Assembly: GCA_945487035.1 (NCBI GenBank)
Contig: CALYTI010000022.1
Coordinates: 1 to 35,167 of the forward strand
Length of the DNA stretch: 35,167 nt
Direction of reading: 5' to 3'
Source: an uncultured Bacteroidales bacterium
Lineage (GTDB): Bacteria; Bacteroidota; Bacteroidia; Bacteroidales; UBA932
The notes under the pieces are model-generated. The model was not told the origin of the DNA. It searched no databases and worked only from the letters and a program-made list of their open reading frames with translations. Positions within the stretch are counted from its first letter, which is position 1. Each line of letters opens with the position of its first letter. Of the stretch, positions 1 to 8,127 are shown piece after piece. The translations under genes and the position numbers were made by a program.

Positions 1-195
1 AGGAGCGGGAGAAGGATTGGGAAGAGAAAGAACGGCAGAAGGAGCGGGAGAAGGACTGGAAAGAGAAAGAACGGCAGAAGGAGCGGGAGAAGGATTGGGA
101 AGAGAAAGAACGGCAGAAGGAGCGGGAGAAGGACTGGAAAGAGAAAGAACGGCAGAAGGAGCGGGAGAAGGACTGGGAAGAGAGAAAGCGGCAGA
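1..195. repeat. Five tandem 39-bp purine-rich repeats
   Basis: Units begin at 1, 40, 79, 118 and 157. Each reads aggagcgggagaagga(t/c)tgg followed by an A/G-rich half ending ggcaga. Copies differ at only a few positions: an alternating T/C, a G/A after tgg, and a slightly rearranged end in the fifth copy. The unit is 13 codons long, so every frame free of stops stays open through the array. The array runs off the left edge, so the true copy number is unknown. There are no unique spacers between copies. Confidence 0.95.
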
Positions 196-296
196 AGAAA
201 CAGGGAAAGGACGGGAGAGAGACTGAGTGGAAGAAACAGGGGAGGAGGAGCTGGGAGGAGGAAATGGGGAGATGGGAAAGGGATATGAGAGACTGA
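3..296 (+). CDS. Possible 3' end of a charged coiled-coil protein (partial, uncertain)
   Basis: One frame is open from the left edge to a TGA at 294-296. Within the repeat it encodes a 13-residue unit of the type ERQKEREKDW(E/K)EK, nearly all Glu, Lys, Arg and Trp, followed by a Lys/Arg/Glu/Trp-rich tail. Such sequence could form a single charged alpha helix or coiled coil. In this frame the T/C difference between copies is synonymous, but another plus-strand frame also makes it synonymous (Leu/Leu), so the reading frame is not proven. No start lies inside the window and no family is recognised. It may be non-coding polypurine DNA. Confidence 0.2.
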   Translation, partial: EREKDWEEKERQKEREKDWKEKERQKEREKDWEEKERQKEREKDWKEKERQKEREKDWEERKRQKKQGKDGRETEWKKQGRRSWEEEMGRWERDMRD

Positions 297-378
297 GAGG
301 GAGAAACGGGAAAGTCTCGCTATGTTCTTTGCTGTTGCGGTATGCCTGAGCTGGCATAACAGGAGGAATACCGGGTGA
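297..378. other. Short intergenic stretch with a small nested palindrome
   Basis: The DNA between the purine tract and the DUF4249 stop holds TATGCC (341-346) facing GGCATA (353-358), nested within CGGTAT (338-343) and ATACCG (368-373). No T-run follows on either strand, so a standard intrinsic terminator is not supported. It could still mark the 3' end of the minus-strand cluster. Confidence 0.35.
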
Positions 379-1212
379 TTACGGGACTACAAAGCGGGCG
401 GTGGAGCAGCCGTAGCCGGCGAAGTAGCCTACGGCACCGAGCAGGTTGCTGGCGGGGTTGGACTTGGCAGGGAAAAACGGAGTGCGGCCATAGAAAAGAT
501 TATTGTCGAAATCCTGCCAGTACTTGTACATAGGCTCAGTCATAGTGCAGAGCTTCACCTCAACGGTCTCCCCGGAAATGAAATTCGACACATAGTCCCG
601 CATATCAAGATCGTACCCCCGACGCAAAAGCACCTTGTCAGGTTCATCCTCTGCTGAAGAATAAACAAAATTCCCGAAAAGGGAAGGCACCCAGAAAGTA
701 TCATTCAACCTCACAAAAAAGCGGCAGAATGCAGCCTCCTCCACCTTCTCAAGTACAACATAAGCACTGTAGAGCGAACCCCTCTCGTGCTTGAGCATCA
801 CATCAACAATGGGAACAGACTCCGGGATAGTGGTAGAAGCCGTCGCCGTCACATTGCCGTATTCCACCTGAAGGTCATAATTCCTGCCGGCCTCACCGCG
901 CATCTCGGAAGTAGTATAGACATAAGGCGGAAAATACTTGTCTGTAGGCACTCCGGTCAGATTCACCGTCTTGCTCCCGTCGCTCATCCACACTTTGGCC
1001 CAGCGCACAATATGCCCTGCGAGCGCCTCCTCATCAGCTGGCAGCTCATCATAAGTCACGCTGGTAGTCACTATAACCACAGGGTTCTTTCCCTCCTCAA
1101 TCCAGGCCTCGACAACGAGTTCAGGCTCCCGGCTGACATTCAGAGAAGCCTCGCAGCCGCAAGCAAGCAGAAGCGGCAGCAGCAGATGGGATATGGCAAC
1201 AAAAGGTCTCAT
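379..1212 (-). CDS. DUF4249 domain lipoprotein
   Basis: This 277-residue protein has an N-terminal signal with Cys at 18 and 20 (LLLACGC), consistent with a lipoprotein. The mature start, with its VVEAWIEEGKNPVVIVTTSV stretch, matches the beginning of DUF4249 proteins, which are Bacteroidota cell-envelope proteins of unknown function usually encoded next to a TonB-dependent receptor. That is the arrangement here: its ATG overlaps the stop of the upstream receptor gene by 4 bp (1209-1212), implying translational coupling. It is probably a surface or periplasmic partner of the receptor. The ligand cannot be inferred. It is the last gene of the minus-strand cluster. Confidence 0.8.
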   Translation of the reverse strand: MRPFVAISHLLLPLLLACGCEASLNVSREPELVVEAWIEEGKNPVVIVTTSVTYDELPADEEALAGHIVRWAKVWMSDGSKTVNLTGVPTDKYFPPYVYTTSEMRGEAGRNYDLQVEYGNVTATASTTIPESVPIVDVMLKHERGSLYSAYVVLEKVEEAAFCRFFVRLNDTFWVPSLFGNFVYSSAEDEPDKVLLRRGYDLDMRDYVSNFISGETVEVKLCTMTEPMYKYWQDFDNNLFYGRTPFFPAKSNPASNLLGAVGYFAGYGCSTARFVVP

Positions 1213-3215
1213 CGGAATCTGTAGAATATTGAAAGGGACGGCATAAACTTGAGGGAAAAGGACAGAGGTCTGTAAACGAAGCTGTCATCCGCGATGTCCG
1301 GCCTGTAGGACAGCACATTATCGTGACACAAAGCATTATAGACCGAAACATTGGCTCCGAAAGTCCTGCCCGAATCCCGCAGGAAATACCAGTTGAAGGA
1401 CAAATCCAGACGGGAATAGGCCGGAAGCCTGCTGGAATTGATTTCCCCATAGTTGGAAACCAGCATACCGGACGCTATGAAAAATCCCCTCGGTGCAGTG
1501 AACGGAGTCCCGCCCGCCAGCACGAAAGACGCTCCGCAATCCCATTTGCCGCCCTCGTAATTGAGCACAAGATTGAGTTCGTGGATACGCTCGTGCGAAG
1601 ACGGTATCGAACCCGAGCGCAGGGCCCTTCCGAAAGAATAAGCCGCCCAGCCGGTCAGTTTGCCGGAATTGCGGGTCAGAAGCATAGTCAGACCGTAATT
1701 CAGGCCATCGGTGAAAACCATATGGTCGAATGGCCAGAAGTCTTCGCTGAAATAGTCGAACAGGGACCCTGTAAACACAGGCTGGCCTTCGAGTCTCTTG
1801 AGATAAGCCTGGGTCGAGAAAGAATAGCGTCCGGCGCCAAAATCAGCTTTGTAGTCCAGAGTCACATAGTCGGCATACTGAGACGGGAGAGCGGAGTTTG
1901 AACACATAAAGAACTCCGTTGGGAAGCCGATTTCGCTGACTCCCGTACGGGTGATATGCTGCACTTTGCGGCCCGCATTCAGGGCAAGCCTGCCGAAACG
2001 GTGGAAGTCATAACTGATGCCGAGCACCGGAGACACATCCAAACAGGCGTCGCGGAAATAATAATAAAGCGTCTCCGACAGCTTCACATCGAGAGTAAAA
2101 TCACCCCAATGACGGTTCCAGGACTGGAAAAGGCTTGCCTCCAAAGACGGCATACGGATATCCTCCCCTATAGGGACAAACTGATGGAATGCCCCTTCGA
2201 AGCCCAGCACGGCCCTGCCTCTTTCACTTCTGAAGGCATTGACCTGAGCCCTGTAGCCGATGGTGCGCAGAAGGTGATCGACAGGATGGAACCCGCCCCC
2301 ATCTCCCGGATTGACCGTAGCGTCATATTGGCTGAAATACAGAGCCTGTTCTCCAAAACGGGTGTTGATGAAACGCTGGGAAAGGGCCATATTGCGCCAT
2401 CCGAAAGAAAGGGGGATGCCGTAGCCCTGAGCATCAATCGCAGCCTTGTCGGAGCCGAAGTAGACATCCGTCTTCCGGATACGGTATTTGTCCTTCCTGA
2501 AAGTCCAGGTCAGGTTCACGTCCCCGAAGCCGTAGCTCAGATCTTCGCCGCCTATCTTCAAATAATTGCCATACAAGGCATTGAGATAGCTCGCGCGGCC
2601 AGAAAGCCTGAGGGACGAACGCCGCGTCAGCGGCATATCCACGGTGCCCTGGGAGAAAAACAGCCCCGCATCGGCACTCAGCCAAGGCCGTCCTGTGCGG
2701 ACCGTGTCCGGGGTATCCAAAAACACTTCCCCGCCAAGGCGGTTTCGCAAAGGAGCCTCCGTCGATATCTCCATTGTGGAAAAATGACTCGGTATGAAAG
2801 GAGAAAAGAGGCCGAACAGGTGGTTGCTTCCGTAAATGGGCGCAGCTCCTATCCTCACTATGTTGTGCTGGGACTCGCAGCCAAGGATATGTATTCCTCC
2901 GTCAATTTCGGAATTGGTGCTCACTCCCGGCAGGCTCTGGGCAATCCTCAACGGGTCGGAAGAACCGAATAGACGGGGAACCGCCTCAAGACGGTCAAGT
3001 TCCAGCCTGGTGGAAGCAGCCGAAGTCCCGACAATTGCTCCCGTCCGCTTTTCGGCAGTAAGCACCGTACCCTCCAAATCCAGATACACAGAATCTGCAG
3101 GTTGCACGGACAAACCCGAACGAACGGAATCTGCCGGTTGAGCGTATAAAGCCAAACCGGCAGAAACCAGCCCCTGAATCAGAGCTATAAGCCTAATATA
3201 TCGTAATTGCTTCAA
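1209..3215 (-). CDS. Short TonB-dependent receptor-like outer-membrane protein
   Basis: This 668-residue protein has a signal peptide (about residues 1-26, ending ALYAQ). A plug-like region of about 45-170 contains an LRIAQSLPGVSTNSEIDGG stretch and GSNHLFGLFSPF, typical of TonB-receptor plug domains. The rest is an aromatic-rich series of predicted beta strands ending FYRFR. There is no obvious carboxypeptidase-like N-terminal repeat, and no SusD gene is adjacent. Partners are the DUF4249 gene downstream (4-bp overlap) and the lipoprotein gene upstream (start overlaps its stop by 23 bp). Expected role: energised import of an unknown ligand across the outer membrane. A TonB box was not identified, so plug-barrel membership is firmer than energisation. 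Confidence 0.8.
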   Translation of the reverse strand: MKQLRYIRLIALIQGLVSAGLALYAQPADSVRSGLSVQPADSVYLDLEGTVLTAEKRTGAIVGTSAASTRLELDRLEAVPRLFGSSDPLRIAQSLPGVSTNSEIDGGIHILGCESQHNIVRIGAAPIYGSNHLFGLFSPFIPSHFSTMEISTEAPLRNRLGGEVFLDTPDTVRTGRPWLSADAGLFFSQGTVDMPLTRRSSLRLSGRASYLNALYGNYLKIGGEDLSYGFGDVNLTWTFRKDKYRIRKTDVYFGSDKAAIDAQGYGIPLSFGWRNMALSQRFINTRFGEQALYFSQYDATVNPGDGGGFHPVDHLLRTIGYRAQVNAFRSERGRAVLGFEGAFHQFVPIGEDIRMPSLEASLFQSWNRHWGDFTLDVKLSETLYYYFRDACLDVSPVLGISYDFHRFGRLALNAGRKVQHITRTGVSEIGFPTEFFMCSNSALPSQYADYVTLDYKADFGAGRYSFSTQAYLKRLEGQPVFTGSLFDYFSEDFWPFDHMVFTDGLNYGLTMLLTRNSGKLTGWAAYSFGRALRSGSIPSSHERIHELNLVLNYEGGKWDCGASFVLAGGTPFTAPRGFFIASGMLVSNYGEINSSRLPAYSRLDLSFNWYFLRDSGRTFGANVSVYNALCHDNVLSYRPDIADDSFVYRPLSFSLKFMPSLSIFYRFR

Positions 3216-4503
3216 ACTGGGCTACGAGCTGCTGGATGCGTTCGCTGATGCGCTCAAGCATTTCCCCGTTGAAATAATCTTCGAGGGCATAGCTGGTTCC
3301 GTCGTTGAATACAATCACAGGAAGCACTGCCATAGCATCGTCAAGCACGAAAAGACGAAGCTCGAGATGTCCCTGAACTGCAGCTGTATTGTCGAAATGG
3401 AGTTCAAGCTTATAGGCAGCATTGAAGCGGTCAAGATAGGCCTGAATATCCTCTTCGCTTTCGCCCTGAACTCCTTCGGCAAGAATCCTTGCAAACTCGT
3501 CCATCTTCGGCACTTCGCAATAGAGCTGCACCTCGCCGAGCACATTCCACTTGGCCTCGAACTTTCCTCCCTCGAAACCGATTTCCTCATTGAGATTGAG
3601 GTTGAAATCGCTCACGGCCACCTTCTCGGAGAAGATTATCTGCTCACCCTTCGAGATAGCGGAAGTTATTTCCAGAGTGTGCACATCAAGGAAAGCCTTC
3701 TTGAGCTCGAACTTGTAGCCGGCTACCTCAAATACGGCATTGCCGTCGAAGTAAAGCTTGTCAAGATCAGCCTCATCCGAAACCTGGGCAATATTGGTCT
3801 TGAACTCGTAGGCAGCCTTCATCAGCTCGGTGCCATCTTCCTTTACAACATAGTTAAACTCTTCAGGGAGATTTACCTTTACGCTATTGGTCACCTCGAA
3901 TTCGTAATGGTCATATTCGGGAATGCCGTCGCTATTCTCGTCATAATCAATAAAGGAGAAGTATTCGTAAGAACTGTAAACCTCCACATAGCCAAGCTCC
4001 CCCTTGCCTGTGGCCTCAATCACGCAAGGTCTGCCATCACGGTCCTTGAAGTTGATGGTCAGCCTGTCGGAAGGCTCATAGGTCCACTTGGTGGAATTGG
4101 CTTCGATTTTGCCGCAAAGCTGTGAGAACTGGAGCATCAGTGTCTCGAAATAAGCAGCAGAGTATTGCTCCTTAGTATTGGAATACACCTGCTCGTCCAC
4201 GGTAACAGCGTTCTCGATTTTCTGTCCGAGAGCCTCCTCGATTTCGGAGAAGTCAACATTCTCGTTGCAGTATTCTTCTACGAAATATACCGTAAGGTCG
4301 ATGAGCTGGCGGAAGTCCTGAGGATTGACCGCATCGACAGCCGCGATGGCGGTATTCTCAAGCTTTTTCTGCTGCACGGTAGGTTCAAGTACAGTACCAC
4401 CCTTGGTGAAGTCCCCTTCAGCAGGGTCAACAGGAGCCTTTTCCTGGCAGGACACGAAAAGGCCTGCAAGGGCAAGGGCTAAGATGTACAAAGTTTTTTT
4501 CAT
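3193..4503 (-). CDS. Hypothetical lipoprotein, 436 aa
   Basis: The signal sequence MKKTLYILALALAGLFVSC gives a clear lipobox with Cys19. The mature protein is acidic and rich in Glu, Asp, Tyr and Phe. It includes a Ca-loop-like DENSDGIPEYD segment at roughly residues 180-190 and alternating hydrophobic stretches suggesting beta structure. No family is recognised. It lies 24 bp downstream of the GH109-type gene and overlaps the TonB-receptor start, so it is probably cotranscribed. Within this cluster it could be a surface-exposed or periplasmic accessory of the receptor, but that is inference from position only. Confidence 0.7.
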   Translation of the reverse strand: MKKTLYILALALAGLFVSCQEKAPVDPAEGDFTKGGTVLEPTVQQKKLENTAIAAVDAVNPQDFRQLIDLTVYFVEEYCNENVDFSEIEEALGQKIENAVTVDEQVYSNTKEQYSAAYFETLMLQFSQLCGKIEANSTKWTYEPSDRLTINFKDRDGRPCVIEATGKGELGYVEVYSSYEYFSFIDYDENSDGIPEYDHYEFEVTNSVKVNLPEEFNYVVKEDGTELMKAAYEFKTNIAQVSDEADLDKLYFDGNAVFEVAGYKFELKKAFLDVHTLEITSAISKGEQIIFSEKVAVSDFNLNLNEEIGFEGGKFEAKWNVLGEVQLYCEVPKMDEFARILAEGVQGESEEDIQAYLDRFNAAYKLELHFDNTAAVQGHLELRLFVLDDAMAVLPVIVFNDGTSYALEDYFNGEMLERISERIQQLVAQFEAITIY

Positions 4504-4527
4504 ACCAAATAAATGTTAAAAGGTTTG

Positions 4528-5916
4528 TTATCGGGCAAAGGCATAGGAGAAGCCGGGCCTCTCCTGCCAGTGTCCGCGGGTAAAATCAGGAACCTCCACT
4601 GCGCGGCATCCGTGCTCCATCGAAATGGTACCGAGCTCGGAAAGGCAGCACCAGGAGGCAAGGTCATATACGTCCATATCCACAGGAAGGCCATAGTGCA
4701 GGCAATAGGCAAGGCGGTAGTCCATAATCCAGTCCATACCGCCGTGGCCTCCGACTTCCTTGGCCTTGGCCCTGAGTTCGTCGTTGAGAATAGGAATCTG
4801 CACCTTGGCGTACATCTGCTGTATCACATCTGCCGGAAGCGAGGCGTGGGCATCGGTGATGCTGTAGTCCACTCCGAGCGCATCCAGAACATCCTGACCC
4901 AAGGTCAGCTGTTCTACGGGATACTTGGCAGCGTAGCCCTTGGTGCCGACGAGCTGATACATCCTGTTGTAAGGACGCGGGGTCATCACATCGTGCTCGA
5001 TAAGCACGGTCTTTTCCTTTTCGGTGCGAAGAAGGGTGCATACGAGGTCTCCGTTCTTGAATTCCGGGTTCTCGACACCGCGCCAGGTCCTCAGGATTTC
5101 CTTGCCGTTGACGGACTTGGTATCCATCGCGACGAGGGAGGTAAACCTGTCTCCGCGGTTGATGTCAAGCGCCTGGGCCACAGGTCCGAGTCCGTGGGTA
5201 GGATAGAGGTCTCCCCTGTGGGTGGCATTGAACTGAAGGCGCCAGTCCTCCCAATACTGGTTCCAATAGAAATCGAGATTGTGGTGATATGAGCCTTCAG
5301 CGTGCAGCACTTCTCCAAGCGCACCCTGCTGCGCAAGCTGCAGGGACATCATCTCGAAGAAATCATAGCAGCAGTTCTCCAGAATCACGCAGTGCCTGCG
5401 GGTACGCTCGGAGGTATTGACAAGGTCCCAGCATTCCTTGAGGGAATTGGCGGAAGGCACCTCGACGGCAACGTGTTTGCCGTGCTCCATAGCGCAGAGT
5501 GCAACCGGCACGTGGTGTGCCCAGTCGGTGCATACATAAACCAGGTCAATATCATCTCTGAGACACAGCTCCTTGTAGGCCTCCGGTCCGCTGTAAACCG
5601 CCGGAGCCGGATAGCCGTGGTCCACCAGCCACTTCGCACTGGCCTCCGCCCTGTCTGCCTCGGCATCGCACACGGCCACTGTCCTGGTCCAAGGCACCTG
5701 GGTATAGCGCTTGACCGCCCAGGAGCCTCTGTCCCCAAGGCCTACGATAGCCACGCGGACGGTGTCGATAGGGTCGTCGGCATAGCCGACCATAGTCTGC
5801 TGTCCTGCCGGCATTGCAGGAACCTTGGTCTTGAGCAAGGCGCTGCCGTTGCAGCATCCGCCAAATATTGCGAGCGACAGTAGGAGCGCCGCAGCTCCGC
5901 GTAAATTCTTGTTCAT
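4528..5916 (-). CDS. GH109-type Gfo/Idh/MocA oxidoreductase (alpha-N-acetylgalactosaminidase family)
   Basis: This 462-residue protein carries a signal with a possible lipobox (FGG-C21). A Rossmann nucleotide-binding motif follows (VAIVGLGDRG, G59-G64), then the family sequences EVPSANSLKECW, ENCCYDFFEM and YPTHGLGP. These match GH109, whose characterised members remove terminal alpha-GalNAc by an NAD-dependent oxidation/elimination mechanism. The THGLGP histidine is the family's expected catalytic residue. Most GH109 proteins are exported by Tat. Here no twin-arginine is seen and a lipoprotein signal replaces it, so the enzyme is probably tethered in the envelope. It lies 3 bp after the EF-hand gene. 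Substrate specificity cannot be read from sequence, and other Gfo/Idh activities remain possible. Confidence 0.85.
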   Translation of the reverse strand: MNKNLRGAAALLLSLAIFGGCCNGSALLKTKVPAMPAGQQTMVGYADDPIDTVRVAIVGLGDRGSWAVKRYTQVPWTRTVAVCDAEADRAEASAKWLVDHGYPAPAVYSGPEAYKELCLRDDIDLVYVCTDWAHHVPVALCAMEHGKHVAVEVPSANSLKECWDLVNTSERTRRHCVILENCCYDFFEMMSLQLAQQGALGEVLHAEGSYHHNLDFYWNQYWEDWRLQFNATHRGDLYPTHGLGPVAQALDINRGDRFTSLVAMDTKSVNGKEILRTWRGVENPEFKNGDLVCTLLRTEKEKTVLIEHDVMTPRPYNRMYQLVGTKGYAAKYPVEQLTLGQDVLDALGVDYSITDAHASLPADVIQQMYAKVQIPILNDELRAKAKEVGGHGGMDWIMDYRLAYCLHYGLPVDMDVYDLASWCCLSELGTISMEHGCRAVEVPDFTRGHWQERPGFSYAFAR

Positions 5917-5919
5917 AAG

Positions 5920-8052
5920 CTATTTGGTAATTCCCAACCATCCGAGGTTGCCGGTGAAATAGAGTACGAGTCCGACGGCAACAAGGACAAGGAGGAATAT
6001 GAATATGACGGCCGGCCAAGGAGACTTCTTCTTCACATAAGGGTCGGAGGTTCTGGCCAGCTTAGGATACTTGGCAAGGGTAGTAAGAGTTGAGCCGAAC
6101 ACTATGTTCACCAGCACGCGGGAGTTGATTGCCCAGCCGTTGGCATTGAGCACAGGTCCGAGATTGCGCTTGCGCAGCTTGGTCCAGGCGATGAACATCG
6201 AAGGTCCGGAAATGACTACAACCAGCACCACAAGCACGATGAAAGGAGTGTACCAAGGATGAATGAGCTTCGCGAGTGCGGAGCCGATGAAGCCTACAGC
6301 CATACCCAAGGCGGCAAAGATACCGGCAAACTTGGCGATATCGAAGCTCTGCTTCGGTGCGGCCTGGGCAGCGGCAGCTTCTTCTTTGGCTTTGGCGACA
6401 TCGAAATTGTTGGCCTTGTCCGTGAGGGCTGCGGTAACCTTGGCGTCCTTCTCCGCAGCACTCTTGTTGATGCGGTCGGAAATCGTGCGTGCAAGCTTGC
6501 GGTAAGGCGCCCAGAAGGCCTGGCGTACACTGACCGGATTGTCCACCAGCTTGGTGATGACAGCGTCGTAGTCGAGGCCGTCGCGGTCATAGTAAACGCA
6601 GTTCATACCTACGCGCAGGTTATCTACATCCCCGTCGGTCAGAACTGCAGCGATGGTAGCGGTCTTGCCCGTCTTCTTGGAGACGCAGTTGCAGTAGATG
6701 ATATACATTCCGCTAAGCGATGCCATATCTGCGTGCTTGCCCATATCGGCAACATTGATGCAAAGCTCAAGGCAGCGCTGGTCTATGTAGAGCTTGCCCG
6801 CTTCGAATACGGACTTGCGGTTCTTGTCATAAAACGCTCCGAAGATGACGTAGTTGTCCAGAAACTCGTAGAAATAGCGGAACAGGTGCATCAGTTTGTC
6901 CACCTCATCGATGGAATTGGCCTCCTGAGCCACAGCGAGGTCCGCATCTATGAGCGCGAGGATATCAGCCTTTTTGTCAGCAGCGAGCAGCTCGTCTATC
7001 TTGGCATCGCCAAGGCTCTCCACGCTGCTTCCGGCTTTGGCTGCAAGCCAGCTTCTGTAAGGGCCGAAGCTTGCAACTATGCTCTTCCACTGCTCCTCGG
7101 TGAGGACATTCTTCTGAGGGAAGGATTTGTCGAATACCTCAGTCCTGAAGGCGGCAATAGCAGCTTCCCAGGCAGGATTGACGGCATCCAGAGGCAGCTC
7201 AAGCTCTGCTCTCGGATGTGCGAGAGGGCAGCTTGCGATTTCGGCGGTCTTGCCATTGAGGTCTTGTGAGCCAAAGGCTTCGATGGTTGCGGCTGATGAA
7301 TCGAGGGCGGCAGCGCAATTGCCATTGAAGGCAATCAGGCGGCAGCGTATGAAATAATCCTCCACCTTTGAGGCAATGGCCTCAACCGCAGCGAGGGCTG
7401 CAGGGGTGGACTCGCCGTAAGGGAGGATTTCAGGGGTGCGGGCAGCCTTCCAGGCCTTGTGGGCGGCAAGCTCAGCGTAGAACTGCTCCACCAGGGCGGC
7501 GTCCACTCCCTGCGCCCCGCTGCGGTCAGTCTTCGAACCGACGGTTGCAACGGCAGCCTCGATGGCCTGACGCACCTGAGGGTCCTGACCGGCGTCAGCG
7601 CAGATGATGCCGTCACCGTTTGCGGTGGTCTTTTCGAAAATCTTTACGCTGTCGGAGGTATCTGCAAGGGAAATCTCGTTCTTGTTGAGACCCAGATTGG
7701 AGAGAATCTGCCTGGCGCTCCGTGCAAGTCTTTCACCTGTAGGGTTTTCCGTATTGATGCTGTCCAGAGGAAGGGAATCGCTTCCATTGAGAATAAGGTC
7801 CTTGTCCTTGACTACTGAGGTGAGCCACTCGGCTGCGGCCACAACTTCACCTACACGGATTCTGCCGTCCTTGTCGGAATCGAGAATCTCAAGGGTCTTA
7901 CGGTCAAAAATAAGTCCGTCAACAGGACAACTGAGAACAGTCCAGAGTTTCTGGTCGAGCTCGCCGAGATGGGCGATATCCTCGCCAGTGCTGAGTTTTA
8001 CACGGGTTACTCCTCCAAGAGAACAGTAACGCCAAGGGTATTTGGTCTCCAT
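5920..8052 (-). CDS. EF-hand-containing membrane protein, 710 aa
   Basis: The start chosen is the ATG at 8050-8052 (METKYPWRYC). The frame is open further upstream to 8190, but that would overlap the divergent DUF389 start and the promoters. Residues 58-69 form a canonical 12-residue EF-hand loop (DSDKDGRIRVGE, Asp at 1, 3 and 5, Gly at 6, Glu at 12). A weaker ANGDGIICAD loop lies nearer the middle. The centre is helical and Ala/Glu/Asp-rich. The C-terminus has three hydrophobic segments, the last about 20 residues from the end, so the large N-terminal part is probably soluble and membrane-anchored. No signal peptide is present. The function is unknown. It is the first gene of the minus cluster, 3 bp before GH109, which may indicate cotranscription rather than a shared role. 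Confidence 0.8.
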   Translation of the reverse strand: METKYPWRYCSLGGVTRVKLSTGEDIAHLGELDQKLWTVLSCPVDGLIFDRKTLEILDSDKDGRIRVGEVVAAAEWLTSVVKDKDLILNGSDSLPLDSINTENPTGERLARSARQILSNLGLNKNEISLADTSDSVKIFEKTTANGDGIICADAGQDPQVRQAIEAAVATVGSKTDRSGAQGVDAALVEQFYAELAAHKAWKAARTPEILPYGESTPAALAAVEAIASKVEDYFIRCRLIAFNGNCAAALDSSAATIEAFGSQDLNGKTAEIASCPLAHPRAELELPLDAVNPAWEAAIAAFRTEVFDKSFPQKNVLTEEQWKSIVASFGPYRSWLAAKAGSSVESLGDAKIDELLAADKKADILALIDADLAVAQEANSIDEVDKLMHLFRYFYEFLDNYVIFGAFYDKNRKSVFEAGKLYIDQRCLELCINVADMGKHADMASLSGMYIIYCNCVSKKTGKTATIAAVLTDGDVDNLRVGMNCVYYDRDGLDYDAVITKLVDNPVSVRQAFWAPYRKLARTISDRINKSAAEKDAKVTAALTDKANNFDVAKAKEEAAAAQAAPKQSFDIAKFAGIFAALGMAVGFIGSALAKLIHPWYTPFIVLVVLVVVISGPSMFIAWTKLRKRNLGPVLNANGWAINSRVLVNIVFGSTLTTLAKYPKLARTSDPYVKKKSPWPAVIFIFLLVLVAVGLVLYFTGNLGWLGITK

Positions 8053-8077
8053 ATATCTGTGTTTGTTTGTAAGTCTC

Positions 8078-8085
8078 CAAAGATA
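8078..8085 (-). promoter_or_regulatory. Bacteroidetes -7 element (TATCTTTG) for the EF-hand cluster
   Basis: On the minus strand TATCTTTG matches the TAnnTTTG -7 consensus of the Bacteroidetes primary sigma factor and lies 26 bp upstream of the ATG at 8052. A clear TTTG at the -33 position was not found, so the call is tentative. Confidence 0.45.
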
Positions 8086-8097
8086 CCAACAATTTTG

Positions 8098-8105
8098 TAT
8101 ATTTG
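8098..8105 (+). promoter_or_regulatory. Bacteroidetes -7 element (TATATTTG) for the DUF389 gene
   Basis: TATATTTG fits TAnnTTTG and ends 22 bp before the ATG at 8128, giving a short leader. No good -33 TTTG is found at 19-21 bp spacing. It is divergent from the opposing -7 element at 8085-8078, so the two promoters are nearly back to back. Confidence 0.5.
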
Positions 8106-8127
8106 TGCACACATAACACGATATGAT

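Noticed and set aside
1..195. CRISPR array
   Set aside because: The 39-bp units abut one another without unique spacers, and no cas genes are present.
17..226. Plus-strand frame beginning MGRERTAEGAGEGL within the 39-bp array
   Set aside because: The unit length is a multiple of three, so any stop-free frame stays open through the array. The Gly/Glu-rich product has no support beyond that.
338..373. Nested palindrome considered as an intrinsic terminator for the DUF4249 gene
   Set aside because: The inner stem is only 6 bp and no T-run follows on the minus strand.
1956..2972. Plus-strand 338-residue frame opposite the TonB-receptor gene
   Set aside because: It is antisense to a coherent receptor protein and its translation has no recognisable domain.
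7969..8127. N-terminal extension of the DUF389 frame
   Set aside because: It would overlap the divergent EF-hand gene and both candidate promoters. The family-like sequence begins after the ATG at 8128.
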